Positions 32,320 to 44,277 of a stretch of 64,000 nucleotides of DNA are shown one piece after another. Under the pieces are notes generated by a model. That model searched no databases. It was given only the letters and a program-made list of their open reading frames with translations, and was not told the origin of the DNA. The stretch lies in NCBI GenBank assembly GCA_963169105.1, contig CAUJGU010000440.1, positions 1 to 64,000 of the forward strand. Direction: 5' to 3'. Position numbers and translations under genes: made by a program. This stretch comes from Ceriagrion tenellum. Its lineage: Eukaryota; Arthropoda; Insecta; Odonata; Coenagrionidae. Every line of letters starts with the position of its first letter. The first letter of the stretch is position 1.

Positions 32320-32504
32320 CCCATGCTGGGAAGGCATTCATGGGAGTTGGACAACTGCAGTGCTCACCAAAGATAGGCCTACTAACCAGGAAACAGCATG
32401 TGAAAACTTTTGAGTGGAGCATGGCACACTATGGATCTGTCGCGTGGGCCATTGGAAATACTGACCAGATTCAAATTCGTACCTGGCTATCATGCTCATC
32501 ATAG
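32320..32504 (+). pseudogene. LINE-C C-terminal fragment, displaced by LINE-D
   Basis: The plus strand encodes AGKAFMGVGQ, SPKIGLLTRKQHVKTFEWSM and YGSVAWAIGNTD, matching the block KTFVWSVALYGSE...T common after the reverse transcriptase core of such LINEs. The orientation and position fit the continuation of LINE-C across LINE-D. Confidence 0.55.
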
Positions 32505-33464
32505 GTGATGTGTATAGATTAACAAGAGCAACAATCAACATTCAGTTTAAATAAAAACATTGGCTTTCTGCATTTTGTCTAAGAATACTTTACCCATTTG
32601 CATAAGAGATTAAAAGAACATAAAATGCAACACTTTTGGATGCTTACAAACCTGTATGCACAATGTGTACTGAACAAGGCTTACTAAGACTATGCTCTTT
32701 ATAATTTATTTAATAGATAAAACTATTGCCCTCTCCTCCAGAGTATAAATACAAATTGATGCCTTAATCTGAGTAGGTCTCTGTTTAAAATACTTAGAGG
32801 CTTTCTAATTCCTTTTCCTAATACCCAAATTATGTTAGCTGCTTTCGATATTTAAATAAATAGCAACTCAATCATAAGAAATGGGTGGGACTGAAAAATC
32901 TCCACTTTGTTTTTGAGTTTTCTATTTTACAACCTTTTTAATAAATCGCCAACAACATTTCCCCTCCCCCCTGATTTCTCTGGTCATTGGAAACGCTTTT
33001 AAAACAATTTAATCTTTTATAGGGCAAAACTCTATGACTCTAAATATTGTTTTTTTTTCTACTTCGGCTATCCTTGGACACATAAGATGCTGGATATATT
33101 ATTTATTTTCATGCGTACCACTATGCCATATCCACTAGGAACACTGAACTATGTACATTACCGCAGATGGGAAACATCCCAAAGAGCGTTCCCCACAGAT
33201 ATGGTGGGAAAATATTTTCCCTGTACCCTATAAAGGGTTCAAGACGTTAATTGTGAAAGCGTTCAAAATAATGCCTTTATATCATAAGCTAAATGTCACA
33301 AACGATCGTGAAACAACTATCACCTCTTATGCCCTGTTTACATTACTAGCTTTTAACCAGGTTTACCGTAATTCTAGTAAAAGTTCCCAATGTATATGCA
33401 GGTTGGCACTGACCATAGTCAACATTTTTACCGTGCTGGAGTTACTACGGTAGGCACCTATTAC
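32505..33464. other. AT-rich unassigned sequence
   Basis: About 960 bp with no recognised gene or repeat; several homopolymer runs. Confidence 0.4.
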
Positions 33465-34120
33465 CATCATTTTTAACTCGTGTAAACTAATTGAACGAGT
33501 GGATGATTTTGTGTACTTAGGTAAGATGTTTGCGAAAGATGGATGGATGGATAGATGAGGAGATAAAGAGACGTGCAAATGCTGGAAGGAAAGTGGTATG
33601 TAGCATGTGGAGCATATCAAAGAAACAATAGGAGCATTTCAGGAGTGCCTGTCTAAGGAAGCAAAAATGTACAAAAGTTTACTTCTCCCCACTTTGTTGT
33701 ATGGTAGTGAAACATGGGCATGTCAGGATAGAAATAAGGGTAGACTGAACACCGCAAGTATGAGTTATCTTAGGCATGTTTGCAGCAAAAGTAGGATGGA
33801 TAGGGTCAGGTATGAGTGGGTAATAAATGAATGTGGGTTAGATGCTCCACATATATGAAAGGCGTGTGCCTCATAGGTTTGGCCAAGTTGAGAGGATGGA
33901 TGAGAGTCGAATAACGAAACAGATATATGAGTGAAATGAATGGTGCGAGAGGGAGAGGTAGGCCGAGAAAGTAGTAGTTGAATGTGGTTGAGGAAATTCT
34001 TATGAGGAGGAATATTAGGAGTCTAAAACAGGAGTGCATGTATGAAGCAGCATATGGGGTAAATGAAACAAAAGAGGTTTGCAAGGATAGGTCAGTATAG
34101 AGGAAATTAATGAAACAGAA
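33465..34120 (+). pseudogene. LINE-F, C-terminal fragment of an RTE-like ORF2
   Basis: The plus strand encodes VDDFVYLGKMF, SKEAKMYKSLLLPTLLYGSE, TASMSYLRHVCSKSRMDRVR and, in another frame, RRVPHRFGQVERMDE. These are the typical C-terminal blocks of insect LINE reverse transcriptases. Only the 3' third remains and frames are broken. Confidence 0.65.
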
Positions 34121-35049
34121 ATAGGCATACAAATATGTATTTAAGGGTGAAAATTTGTGACTCTGCCCACCCCAGAAGGGAACGGCGTGATTGGTATGTA
34201 TGTGATATTCGTTTCACGAAACAACTTATGTCTCATAACACCAGTAATACTCAAGAAAATCATTGGTATGTATGTATGTAAACACAGGTAAGTCAGAATA
34301 GTAGTTAAAGATCCTGTCCATTTGCAGCTTTTACTAGAAGCGTTCAATGTATTAACAGAGTTCCTATTGTGCTATTCTGTATCCATGCATCTGTGCCACG
34401 TAGATTGATGTATTTTAATGCATGAGTATTTAATGCATGAACCATATATTAAGTTCAAAATTTACCTTAAAGTGCAATGAGGACGGGTCATGGGCACAAC
34501 TTGTCAAAAATGTCTTATCCTCCTCCTTGGATTTCACAAATCGGATCAACATGTTACTAATGGTCAGGGCCTCTTCCATCCAACTCATATGTTTCAAAAG
34601 AGACCTCTACCCTTCGACACCATTCGTTCCCATTGCACCAAAACACCTCTTCGCGTCCACGCTGAGATCACTCTACTCCCTCTCACGGGGTCACAGAAAC
34701 GTCACTTTGTAACCCTCCTGCTATTTACCCATCTAAACTTTTCCACTAAGGTCCATGGCATGTACTTAAGTACTCTGTTCATCCGCAAAAGAAAATCCCT
34801 AAGGCTTTTTGTTTATTAGCCATCAAGACTGACCCATAAAACCCAAGCCAAGAAATCTCAGTGGTGATAGTGGGAGGGAGTGTGTGGAAGAGATGCTACA
34901 GTACAAAATTCTGGAGTACTTTGGCTGAAAACATTAATTGGAAAACCAACCCTGCACAAATATGTTACATACTCAGAGCGTGAATAAATTTAAGGGTATT
35001 TATAAATATTAAGAGATTAACTTTAAGTAAACTTCTTGTGATTTAAAGT
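34121..35049. other. Unassigned intergenic sequence
   Basis: No gene recognised. Short frames at 34437-34712 and 34490-34819 overlap in different frames and show no domain. Confidence 0.4.
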
Positions 35050-35696
35050 TTAACCCTCCTATTCTCCTCGGGTCATTTTGATCTGAAACCATATTTAAAT
35101 TGACTTAACTTTTTTGTACCTGAACATTATGACTATTTCTGTTGGGATTTCACATTTCCTTAACTATAATAATACATAATGATTTCTTATTTTAGTTGTC
35201 CAAACAAAAAAGTTACACTCGTGTCCCTTGGGTCAATCTGACCCGATGATTTTGGCAACCAATTTTTTATTATTTTCTAGAAAATTTCATTTGGAGAAAT
35301 GCATTTTCTGCCAGTTGCTTATGGTTAGAAGGCAGCATGTGCGACTGGAGATGGCTTGCGCTCGCCACACCACTCATCTGATGTCAGGCTACAGGTAAAG
35401 GGAACACCCTTGGTGGGGTTGGTGAGATTAGCTAGATGGTGGGACGGTGAATCTATAGAGGGTTAGCCAGCAAAGAAGGAAGGCTGGTCGCCAGTAGACA
35501 GCATTCGAGATTGGCAACTTTCAACCTCTCCATCCCATTTAGTCTCAGAGGGAAATTCTCATTTGGATGGTGCAAAGTTTAAGTAGAATCAAACTGCCTC
35601 TGAATTTCCCTTCCTGCTTGACACATGGTCCTGCCGACAGTGGGACGATGTGAAATATCCGCAACGAGGTGACACTTATTCCACAAGGAAAACTTG

Positions 35697-35701
35697 CTAG
35701 G
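35697..35701 (+). repeat. Left CTAGG target duplication of Copia-H
   Basis: CTAGG precedes the 5' LTR and is repeated right after the 3' LTR at 44398-44402. Five bp is the usual Copia duplication size. Confidence 0.9.
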
Positions 35702-35822
35702 TGTTATAATATGCATTTCGTCATTCACTTGTTTTTCTATGCACTTATATAAGTTACCTCTGTACTCGAACTAGTCAGTTGTAGAATAAACTGGTTAACG
35801 TGTGGATCAGGCTGTTATTTCA
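35702..35822 (+). repeat. Copia-H 5' LTR
   Basis: 121 bp, TGTTATAATATG to GCTGTTATTTCA. It contains TATATAA at about 35741-35747, a likely TATA box for the element. Matches the 3' LTR with four substitutions and one T-run length change. Confidence 0.93.
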
Positions 35823-35836
35823 GGTTATGGGCCCAG
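35823..35836 (+). other. Primer-binding site for tRNA-iMet half-molecule
   Basis: GGTTATGGGCCCAG directly follows the 5' LTR. It is complementary to the anticodon arm of initiator tRNA-Met (CTGGGCCCATAACC), the same internal priming known for Drosophila copia, where a tRNA fragment starts minus-strand synthesis. Confidence 0.85.
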
Positions 35837-35873
35837 TTATCGTGGTGTCCCTATTATCTGTGGCGTATCCGAA

Positions 35874-37118
35874 ATGGAGGCAGGCGATTCAGTAAAAATA
35901 CCTTTGTTCAATGGCATGAATTACGATTCGTGGAAGTTTCGGGTCGAGATTCTTCTAGATTATTATGCCTTACGCGAATGTGTCGGAAGTCCGCTCGTAT
36001 TAGAAATTGTTCCTGCTGAGGAAAAAGAGCCAACGAAGGAAGAAATTGAGAAGACAAACGTTGCAAAAGTTCGACGAGACAAGCAAGCAACTTGTATCAT
36101 AGTGCGAAGTATTGCGGACAGTCATCTGGAATATTCTCGAGGACAATCAAATGCATATGAAATCTGGAAAAACCTAGAGGGCACATTTCAGCGTGGAAGT
36201 GTTTCATTAAGAATAAGGTTGCATCGAGAACTGTCATCCATGAGGTATGATCCAATCCATGACACCATTGAGACGCACTTTGCCCATTTTGATAAAAAGG
36301 TACGTGAGTGGAAGAACGCCGGCGCCTCTCCTGATGACATTGATGTCATCGGATATTTACTGCAGACCATGCCATCATCTTTCAATATGGTGATCATTGC
36401 AATTGAGACGCTGCGTAGTGATCAACTTACTCTTGCATTAGTTAAGAGTAGACTTGCAGATGAAGCTACCAAGCAAGTAGATATTGCTGAAGTGGTAGGT
36501 GTGAATAGTGATCAATCCGCCTTCCTAAGCACGAGAGGAAGAGGCAGCAGCAGAGGAAGGTTTTCTGTGCGCAGTGCACGAATAAACCGAGGTGTAAACG
36601 GACCGGTTAGGACTGATTCCAGAGTGACTCAAGGGCAACAGTACCGGTGCTTCAACTGTGGTCAGTATGGGCACAGGAGGTTTGAGTGCCCAAATAAGAC
36701 TAAGGACGCTCATCTGGCAGACGAAGAAGAGATGGAAGCAGCAGTGTGTTTTGATGCAGTGAATGCAGCTGGATCTGGCGAAGAGAGTGAGGTGAAAAAT
36801 GTCTGGTATTTAGATTCTGGTGCCTCTGATCACTTGGTGAATAGTGATAGTGAATTGTATAATGTAGTTGATCTAAGGAGGCCGGTAAAAATAAAAGTAG
36901 CAAAGAAGGGTGAACTTATGTATTCTCAAAAACGTGGTGACATGAAACTAAAAACCATTGTAGGTTCAAGTGTGAATGATATCAGTGTCACAGATGCTCT
37001 GTATGCTCCAGGGCTTGCATTCAATCTTCTTTCTGTCAGTAAATTAGAGATGAAAGGTTTCATTATTCTGGAAAGCTCTCAGCTCCCAAGTACCTGCAGA
37101 AAAATGGTATGGATGTAA
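35874..37118 (+). pseudogene. Copia-H Gag and protease
   Basis: I start at ATG 35874 (MEAGDSVKIPLFNGMNYDSW); the frame also extends upstream into the LTR, but without an ATG. The N-terminal two thirds form the UBN2-type Gag core (YDSWKFRVEILL, IWKNLEGTFQ, TMPSSFNMVI). A CX2CX4HX4C zinc knuckle (CFNCGQYGHRRFEC) is coded at 36648-36689, and the aspartic protease active site, LDSGASDH, at about 36810-36833. After APGLAFNLLSVSKLE the sequence jumps near 37080-37100 into the end of integrase, and the frame stops at 37118. Gag and protease look complete; the zinc-binding and catalytic part of integrase is missing. Confidence 0.9.
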
Positions 37119-37290
37119 ACCTAATTTGAGTAATATGAGAATTTTTGGTTGTGTAGCCAGCCTCAAATTACCTTCAGAATTAATTTCAGAAAAATTTGCC
37201 CCTAAGGCAGAAAAGGTGTTTATGGTTGGTTACTGTAATGGACGGTATAGATTATGGAATCCAAGTTGCATAAGATTGTATTAGGTAGAG
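37101..37290 (+). pseudogene. Copia-H integrase C-terminal remnant
   Basis: Another frame reads WYGCKPNLSNMRIFGC and FMVGYCNGRYRLW, the end of the Copia integrase core. The HHCC domain and the DDE triad are absent, so an internal deletion removed most of the integrase. It overlaps the start of the next frame. Confidence 0.75.
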
Positions 37291-37898
37291 ATGTCATTTT
37301 TGATGAACTGTCAGCATTAAAGAACTTTAACCTTGTTAGTTTTAACAACAATAAATTGTTACTTGGAGAGGATGCAAGGAATTGTGAAGAAGGAAAGAAT
37401 TTTGTAGAAACATTTGATGAGTTCCCTGAATCAGGCGGAGAAAGTTCAGGTATCGATGTGCATGAAATACCCCGTAGAACAGGTATAAATAGGCAAAAAC
37501 CTGACTGGCATAAAGATTATGTTATGGGAAGTAGCTTTGCTTATGCTGTGTTTGCCAGCATCTCTCAGACATTTTTAGATGATGTTCCATTGCGTTATGA
37601 AGAGATTTCAGGTAGACCAGATGCACAAAATTGGTACAAAGCTGTAGGCGAGGAACTAAATGCACTTTATGAAAATGAAACTTGGGCTGTAACTGAATTA
37701 CCACATAACAAAAAACCTTTGCAGAGTAAGTGGGTTTTTAAGCTTAACATGGATAAGAACGACAATATTAATTATAATGCTAGACTTGTGATTAAAGGCT
37801 GTCAGCAGACTAGAGGTGTGGATTATGAGACCTATGCCCCTGTTGCCCATCCGGTCACCATTAGAGCTTTACTTGCTATAGTAAATGCTAAAGATCTG
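37254..37898 (+). pseudogene. Copia-H reverse transcriptase, 5' part (before Harbinger)
   Basis: The frame has VLGRDVIFDE from the integrase end, then the Copia reverse transcriptase start: PDAQNWYKAVGEELNALYEN, ETWAVTELP, LQSKWVFKLN, ARLVIKGCQQTRGVDY, YAPVAHPVTIRALLAIV. It is broken at AKDL by the Harbinger insertion; the codon CTG at 37896-37898 is the left copy of the duplicated target. Confidence 0.9.
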
Positions 37899-37916
37899 GG
37901 TGTCAATTACGGTTCT

Positions 37917-40315
37917 CTAACGAAAGGAGATAATGTACGATATCTCCTCGTACCAAAGATTTTAACGAAAAGTAGCCATGGAGCAATTATGTTTCTATCA
38001 ACTTACCGAACGGTATCTCAATACACGATACCTCATGAGATATCGTACGTTATCCCTTGATTTAACGAAAAAAGCGATTATGGTTCTAGATATCAGTCGT
38101 TACTATGGGAGATATCATTCGTTATCCTACCGAAGGTTTCAATATCACTGTATATATGTATCGTATGTTTTTGGTACACACTTGGGAAAATGAAAAGCTT
38201 CGTATTGACCGCAAGTGCTCACGACGACTTTGAAAACGCTTTCCGGAAATTAGTAAAACGGCGCAGAATGGAATTATGATAATAAAAATGAGTAAATACC
38301 TATTTCGAGAAATGAACAATTATTCACGATTCCTGCATAAGTGAAGGTGATGGCCTAATGGAAATCCCCGCGAGGGATTGTTCGTGTGAAATTTGGGTGA
38401 CCTATCCGTTTCATCCTGCAAGTTATACATTCAATTCCATGCTATTACTTCTACGATTGAGTTCACTATGTTTTTAATTCAACATTCGTACGTTCATTAT
38501 TGACATAGATTTGTGCCCAGTCACAAAAAGGTAAACACGGACAGAAACAGACTTTGGTGGCGTTAATAATACATTGTTTGATGTTTGATACGAATACAAT
38601 GATTTTTATGTCATTAAAAGTTTACATTTATGTACTTATCTGTGCCGGTGACATATTGTGACTCATTAACTCGACAGGTAGTTATTGAGTGAGTGAAGTG
38701 GTATCAAGTTAGTATTTGCGGTCGTCTATCAGTTATCATGGTATTGAAAGTGTTCTTTGAGACGGACGTATTTATGCTACGATCACGATTCACTGCACGT
38801 AAGTGCTTATATTACACGGTAAATCGATTTGCTGAAAAAATGTGTTGCTGAGTAAGTAAAACATTTACCGGAGTATTGCATACGAACTATCCTTCATCCA
38901 CTGATGCATATTGTTTATAATATGAAACTGTATTTTGGTGTATAGGTACTAATCATATAGAAAATGATTATTTGTATTAGGTCTCATAAGAAATCTACAT
39001 TATGTCAAGACTATCGTCTAATCAATCCTTTGTCATTTGGAGGTTCATAATTTATTACTGGATTTGCTGGAGTTCTCTCCTTGTCTGCAGTAATTATGGC
39101 GAAAAACTTATATGAGTTCTATGTGTCCTGAGTTTTTAATCTTCTCCTATCTTGTATCCAATGATACATTTAGCCTCTCTTTCAAATTCCATTCCAAATC
39201 TGCTGAAGAAATTATTTTGGCAACATGTTTTATTCTTACTTGATCCCACCTCAGGGTGAAGAACTTGCAGCTTTTTACATAGTTCTTGATTATAATCCGA
39301 AAATAAATTTTGAAATCCTGTTACATGATTTTTCACTCTGCATTCCTAGTAGCATATTTATATTTTTGTAGCTGTTATTTACCTATTGCATTTAAAAAAC
39401 CTTATCCAATCATCAATGTACATATCTCTATCATTTGCTGAAGATGTAAGAGTTAGAACATAAATCCTTTATGTATGACCATGATTTACATTTAAATTGG
39501 TTTATATATTAGGCAATGAATCCTCAACGATGTGTATGGCTTTAAAAGGAAATGTTTTTCAATATCTTATGATCAATCACACCCCAACATATGGTTCAGA
39601 ATTAATTAACATTATCAAGCAAGTGAGAGACGAGGTGGTTTGTTTTAGTGGAAAGTTTGTTAGAAACATAGTAAATAAATACAATATTCATACCTCATGA
39701 CAGCTGTAAAATCCACCATGACACTTGATGACTATCTTAAATAAATGTTCCCATGTTATGCAGTTGATATTATTCTGATGATATCCAGAAGCCACAAGTG
39801 CATTTTAACTACTGCACCTTCTATGATATAATACATTTAATATTGTACTCTATGTTTAAAATTCCATAGTATACTTTTACTTTATAGCTCTATAACATTC
39901 TATGTTAAAATACCTGAGACTATGTTACTAAAACACTATGTCATTACTATTTAATAATATCTGTCTGCAGCTGCTGAATAAGGTCATTCCCATCAAAACT
40001 TATTACGTGCAATTTTATGAAGCTGTATCTCCATTGCAATAGGAACTCTTTTCTCCATTACTTTGGATTTTCTAATACGAGAAAAACAGAGGGTTTTGCA
40101 ATTTTGGCTGCTGAGGTAGCACTTTAACCTCTATAGAAAAAATTAACTTAGGTAAGAGACATACCTACATAAAGAGCAAGGAAAACCATTTACAGAATGT
40201 TGAGTCAGAAAGCCTGGGCATTAGTATACCTAGCCTATCATTTCTATAGCCTGTAATATTGTAGCCATTTAGAACAAATATATGTATCTTCATATAAATT
40301 TTCATACAGATGACC
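37917..40315. other. Harbinger-I internal sequence upstream of the nuclease relic
   Basis: AT-rich and without a clear gene. Short frames (39136-39336 minus, 39497-39700 plus) show no recognisable domain; one of them could be a relic of the missing Myb-like gene or the nuclease N-terminus. Confidence 0.4.
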
Positions 40316-40830
40316 TATAATGACTTGAAGTTTCTGGCTATAAATGCTTGATATCCTGGCTCATTTTATGATTATTTTTACCGTGATATTCCCCTAATTG
40401 TGGTGAAATTAATAGGATTTAAGATGCTGGAGATCATAATTCATGGTTGCTGGGTCGATACTTCATGTCAATGGAGAACATAAGGAATAATTAATTTGCC
40501 AGCTAATGCAATTCATTACACGTATGTTACTTAGGATTTCCCTTGGGTCCATGTTAGTCAGGAATTGGGAATCCTGAGGAACGATACACTACAACCTACA
40601 GTCAACCCAAGAGCTGTGTTGAGAGGGCATTCATTGTTCTGAAAAATACATTTAGGTGCCTATCTATCGTAGAACCTTTAACAGCATACTTACAATACAT
40701 CTGCCATTGTTCCACCTTTTGTAGCATAATACACAATATTAGTCTGCCCTGCCAGATGGCTGATGCTGAGCATGGGGAAGGAGAAATAAATCATAGGTTA
40801 GATGAGCTTATGGAAATGGGGAGTGGGTGA
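40316..40830 (+). pseudogene. Harbinger-I transposase (HARBI1-like nuclease) relic
   Basis: Two plus-strand frames hold the C-terminal half of a PIF/Harbinger DDE nuclease. At about 40322 the sequence gives LKFLAINA, a stop, YPGSFYDY, corresponding to the WPGS.HD block with the second catalytic aspartate. From 40534, in another frame, come GFPLGP, NPEERY, VERAFIVLKNTFRCL, and CSIIHNISLPCQMAD, the family's C-terminal helices, ending with TGA at 40828. One internal TAG (40555-40557) and the frame change make it dead. Confidence 0.75.
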
Positions 40831-43013
40831 CCGCCATATGGTAGCTATGGTGATCATAAATACCCAAATTTGGAATTTTGGGGACTAATAATAAGAACCA
40901 AGTTAAAACTTTTTGAAATTTATTTTATAATCCTTGTTTAGGATAGTCAGGCATTCATTGAAAAAGTGTCTTCTTCACTTGCCAACCAAGATGTTGCTGT
41001 GGCCAGCTTGCACCTTCCTGCTGCTGTAACTTCCTCCTCAAATAAAAAATAAAAACAATTCATGAGGGATAGAAAAAAATTATTTACAAATTACTAAACA
41101 TGTTTCTTATTTGCATGACAAATATGAATTCATGGTGAAATTCAATACATGCCCATTGTAACAAATTGTTGAGAGCCTTGGTTGTAGAGCTTGGAGAGGG
41201 TTTAATTGAGGAGGAAGGAAACACAAGAGGCTGGGTTGATGTGAATGAGGTCATAGGTTGTACATTTGTGCAGGTGATTATTTAGTTCAGTTCTTCCATT
41301 ATAAAGTCTACTGGGTATAGGTGGATCGGTGGTCAGATTAATCACAATGACTGTCATAATTTTCATGAATGATTATACCCAAGTCACATAGAATATAGGT
41401 TAGGAATTTGAACAACACTGAATATTGATGGAACTTCCATATTGTACTCTTTTCAGTGATTGCTTTGATTTTTCAATGAATTTTATCAGCTCAAGGACTG
41501 CAACATATTATTACTCCCTTCATAAGAAAGCAAAGAAGCATTTAAGTATAATATAATCCTATTATATTGATTTTGCTGATATTAGGTATCTTACAGCTCA
41601 TTTGAACAGTTGTATAGTAACTAAATGATTTAAAAGTTTTTTTTTTCAATCATACAAATATGTGGGAGGATTCAGAAATGTTATTGTCCTAAGTGTGCTA
41701 ATGATTTCTCAAGTACATTGAGGGCAGTAAAATATTGGTAGTACATAATACCTTATGAATGAGTTATATGTTAAAGACAAAAGTCTAATATATTCTATAT
41801 TACCTATTTAGTCTGTTGAACTACAATAATGGTGCTGGTAGACCATGGCTGATAGACCTGTGATTTCCTGCACATTCTGTCATTTTTTACCATAACACAC
41901 TGTCTTTGTAAGAGCCTGGCTGCATCTTCTAATGCTACATTTGAGGTAGCCAAACCTGCAAATATTAAACAACAGGGTCAGAGATTTTTAATTCTTTGGA
42001 AAATGGCCTTCAAAAAGTAACTCTTCAATCTAATGTTTTTTAACTCAACATACATTAAGAATTTTTTTAGTAATTGAAAATGTCTTATGTTTACATAATG
42101 ATTAATATACCCACAAATAAATTATTAAAATTGACATGGAAGCACATTTATTGCGTAAGAATCTTCAGAAGTTAATGCATGCTTCCTGGATAAATTATTA
42201 TAAATCACAGACATGTGGATTATTATTAGTTTATCATGCAGTAGCATTACACTCACTTATCAACACTCACCTTTTTATACTCAAACCCTTGTTTTTCTGG
42301 AATGCAAAGCATTCGATTGATCTGCCAACTGCTATCATAGCTCAGCATTGCACTTTTTGAGCAAAATTTGGAAAACGGGCTGATGCAAAATCGGTATGAT
42401 CCAACACAAAATCAGTTTGAAAGATAAGCTGTCCCGATGAGTGCCGACGACGTATTTTGTTTATCCAGCTACGAGAAATATAAACCAAATACTATGAGAA
42501 CAACCGGAGATAATTGGGCAAAAAGAGTTTTTTTTTAACAGGAATACTATCCAATAAAACTAATGATAAATGTTGAGCTATAAATCTTCCCTTTTTTTAT
42601 TAATCATAATCTATACTAATAGTTAAGATATTACGATAGCTTAATGTTAAATTAATGTAGAATTTTCATAAGGAATTAATATTTGCATATACTTATGCGT
42701 AGGTACAATTGCCGTTAAAGTTAAAGTACTGGGAGGAATGGGACGCCTTACCTTTCGATTGCCTTCCTTTTCGCTGGTTATTTCTTCCGCCGATTCCTTT
42801 TCGAGCGTGAATTGTCGTAGCCCCGTCGTGTCAATCCTTGGGAACAGTTGTTTGTTTTCGTCTGCTTCTAGGATTACGTCATTAAAAGCTGATATCTTCC
42901 CGAAGATTGCCGAAGTGTAACGAACGGTGCGTGGCGAAGAACCATAATTCCATGAGGAGGTATCGTACGTTACGCGGAAGCGGTGGTAACGAACGATAGC
43001 TCGTAACGATATA
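40831..43013. other. Harbinger-I internal sequence downstream of the nuclease relic
   Basis: AT-rich with no assigned gene. A 127-codon minus-strand frame (42647-43030) runs into the terminal repeat and is probably not a gene. The last 80 bp carry subterminal words such as GGTATCGTACGTTACG. Confidence 0.4.
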
Positions 43014-43034
43014 AGAACCGTAATTGACACCCTG

Positions 43035-43925
43035 TTTGCTGAACAATTTGATGTAAGAAATGCATTCTTTCATGGTGAAATATCAGAAGATATTTACATG
43101 GATCCTCCTATTGGATCTAACATTGAATTTCCATATGTATGTAAAATTCACAAAAGTCTGTATGGTTTGAAACAAGCTCCTAAGGCCTGGAATTATCACT
43201 TTGACACTTTTATGAAGAGTCTTTGTTTTAAACGTTCTCCCTGTGATGATTGTTTGTATTCCTTCATTGAAACTCCAACAATTGTTTATTTACTCATTTA
43301 TGTAGATGACATTATTTTAGCTGGAAACAATGTTGACACTCTTAATCATGTCAAGAAGTCTCTTCTAAATGAATTTAAAGTTTCAGCTCTAGGACCCCTC
43401 TCCTTCTTTCTGGGTGTGAAAATTGAAAGATCTAGGGAAGGTATGTTCCTGAGTCAAGAGGCATATATCATTAAATTGTTACAATGGTTTGGCATGGAGG
43501 ATTGCTATCCCATGTCCATTCCTTTGGTACCTAATCCTAATTTAAATGTCACTGATCAGGAGTGTATTATTGATAGCAAGCCATATAAACAACTGGTGGG
43601 ATGTCTTAATTATGTTACTCTTACCTCACGACCAGATCTCAGTGCTGCTGTTAATTTTTACAGTCGCTTTCAAAGTAATGCTACAATGCATCAATGGGCT
43701 GGTCTTGTCCAAATTTTACGCTATTTAAAAGGGACTCTAAATGTAAGATTATTCTATCCTAAGTCTGTCTCAGATGTGTTAGTGGGATATGCTGATGCTA
43801 ATTGGGCTAACGATGAAGATCGTAAGTCTACGTCAGGCTTCCTTTTTGAATTACATGGTTCTTTAATATCATGGAATACCAAGAGACAAACTGTAATTGC
43901 CAGATCAACTTTGGAATCTGAGTGA
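43035..43925 (+). pseudogene. Copia-H reverse transcriptase and RNase H (after Harbinger)
   Basis: The Copia sense resumes at the codon after the duplicated CTG with FAEQFDVRNAFFHGEI, the first catalytic aspartate block. Then HKSLYGLKQAPKAWN, YVDDIILAGN (coded at 43299-43325) and GPLSFFLGVKI follow. The RNase H part has GYADANWANDEDRKSTSGF and ARSTLESE. The frame stops with TGA at 43923, one shift short of the final block. Both YVDD aspartates are intact. Confidence 0.9.
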
Positions 43926-44235
43926 GAAATCTTTGAGTGAAGCTTGTGGTGAACTTTTATGGATATGTTCTCTGTTAGAGGATTTTCACACTGACGTTCC
44001 TTATCCTGTAAATATATTTGAAGATAATCAACGTTGTATAAAATCTGTAACTCGATGGAAGCAGAAACGTTCTAAGAGTATTGATGTGAAATACCACTTT
44101 GTAAGAGATCTTGTATTAAAAGAAATTGTTAGAATTTCTTATGTTTCCAGTAAGGATATGAAAGCTGATATTCTGACCAAAGGACTTCCAAAACCAGCCT
44201 TTGTAAAGCTTAGGCATTTACTCAATGTATTTTAA
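43926..44235 (+). pseudogene. Copia-H RNase H C-terminal end
   Basis: In a shifted frame the polyprotein continues with SLSEACGELLWICSLLEDF, the catalytic EDNQ box (FEDNQRCIKSV), SKSIDVKYHFVRD and DILTKGLPK, and ends at TAA 44233-44235. A purine stretch AAGGCGGAG (44269-44277) precedes the 3' LTR as the plus-strand primer. Confidence 0.85.
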
Positions 44236-44277
44236 TTTATATTGTCAAAACCTAATCCAAATTAAAATAAGGCGGAG

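Larger units (their letters stand above)
37899..43031 (+). mobile_element. Harbinger-I DNA transposon, 5,133 bp, inside Copia
   Basis: Perfect 18-bp terminal inverted repeats: GGTGTCAATTACGGTTCT at 37899-37916 and its reverse complement at 43014-43031. The 3-bp target CTG is duplicated (37896-37898 and 43032-43034), matching the CWG or TWA preference of PIF/Harbinger. Removing it restores the Copia reading sense. The first about 230 bp and last about 80 bp contain repeated (GATATC)GTACGTTA-like words in both orientations, probable transposase binding sites. It encodes a decayed Harbinger nuclease at 40316-40830. I could not identify the Myb-like second gene. Confidence 0.92.

Noticed and set aside
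42647..43030. 127-codon minus-strand gene at the right end of Harbinger
   Set aside because: The frame ends in the terminal inverted repeat and subterminal words and has no recognisable domain.
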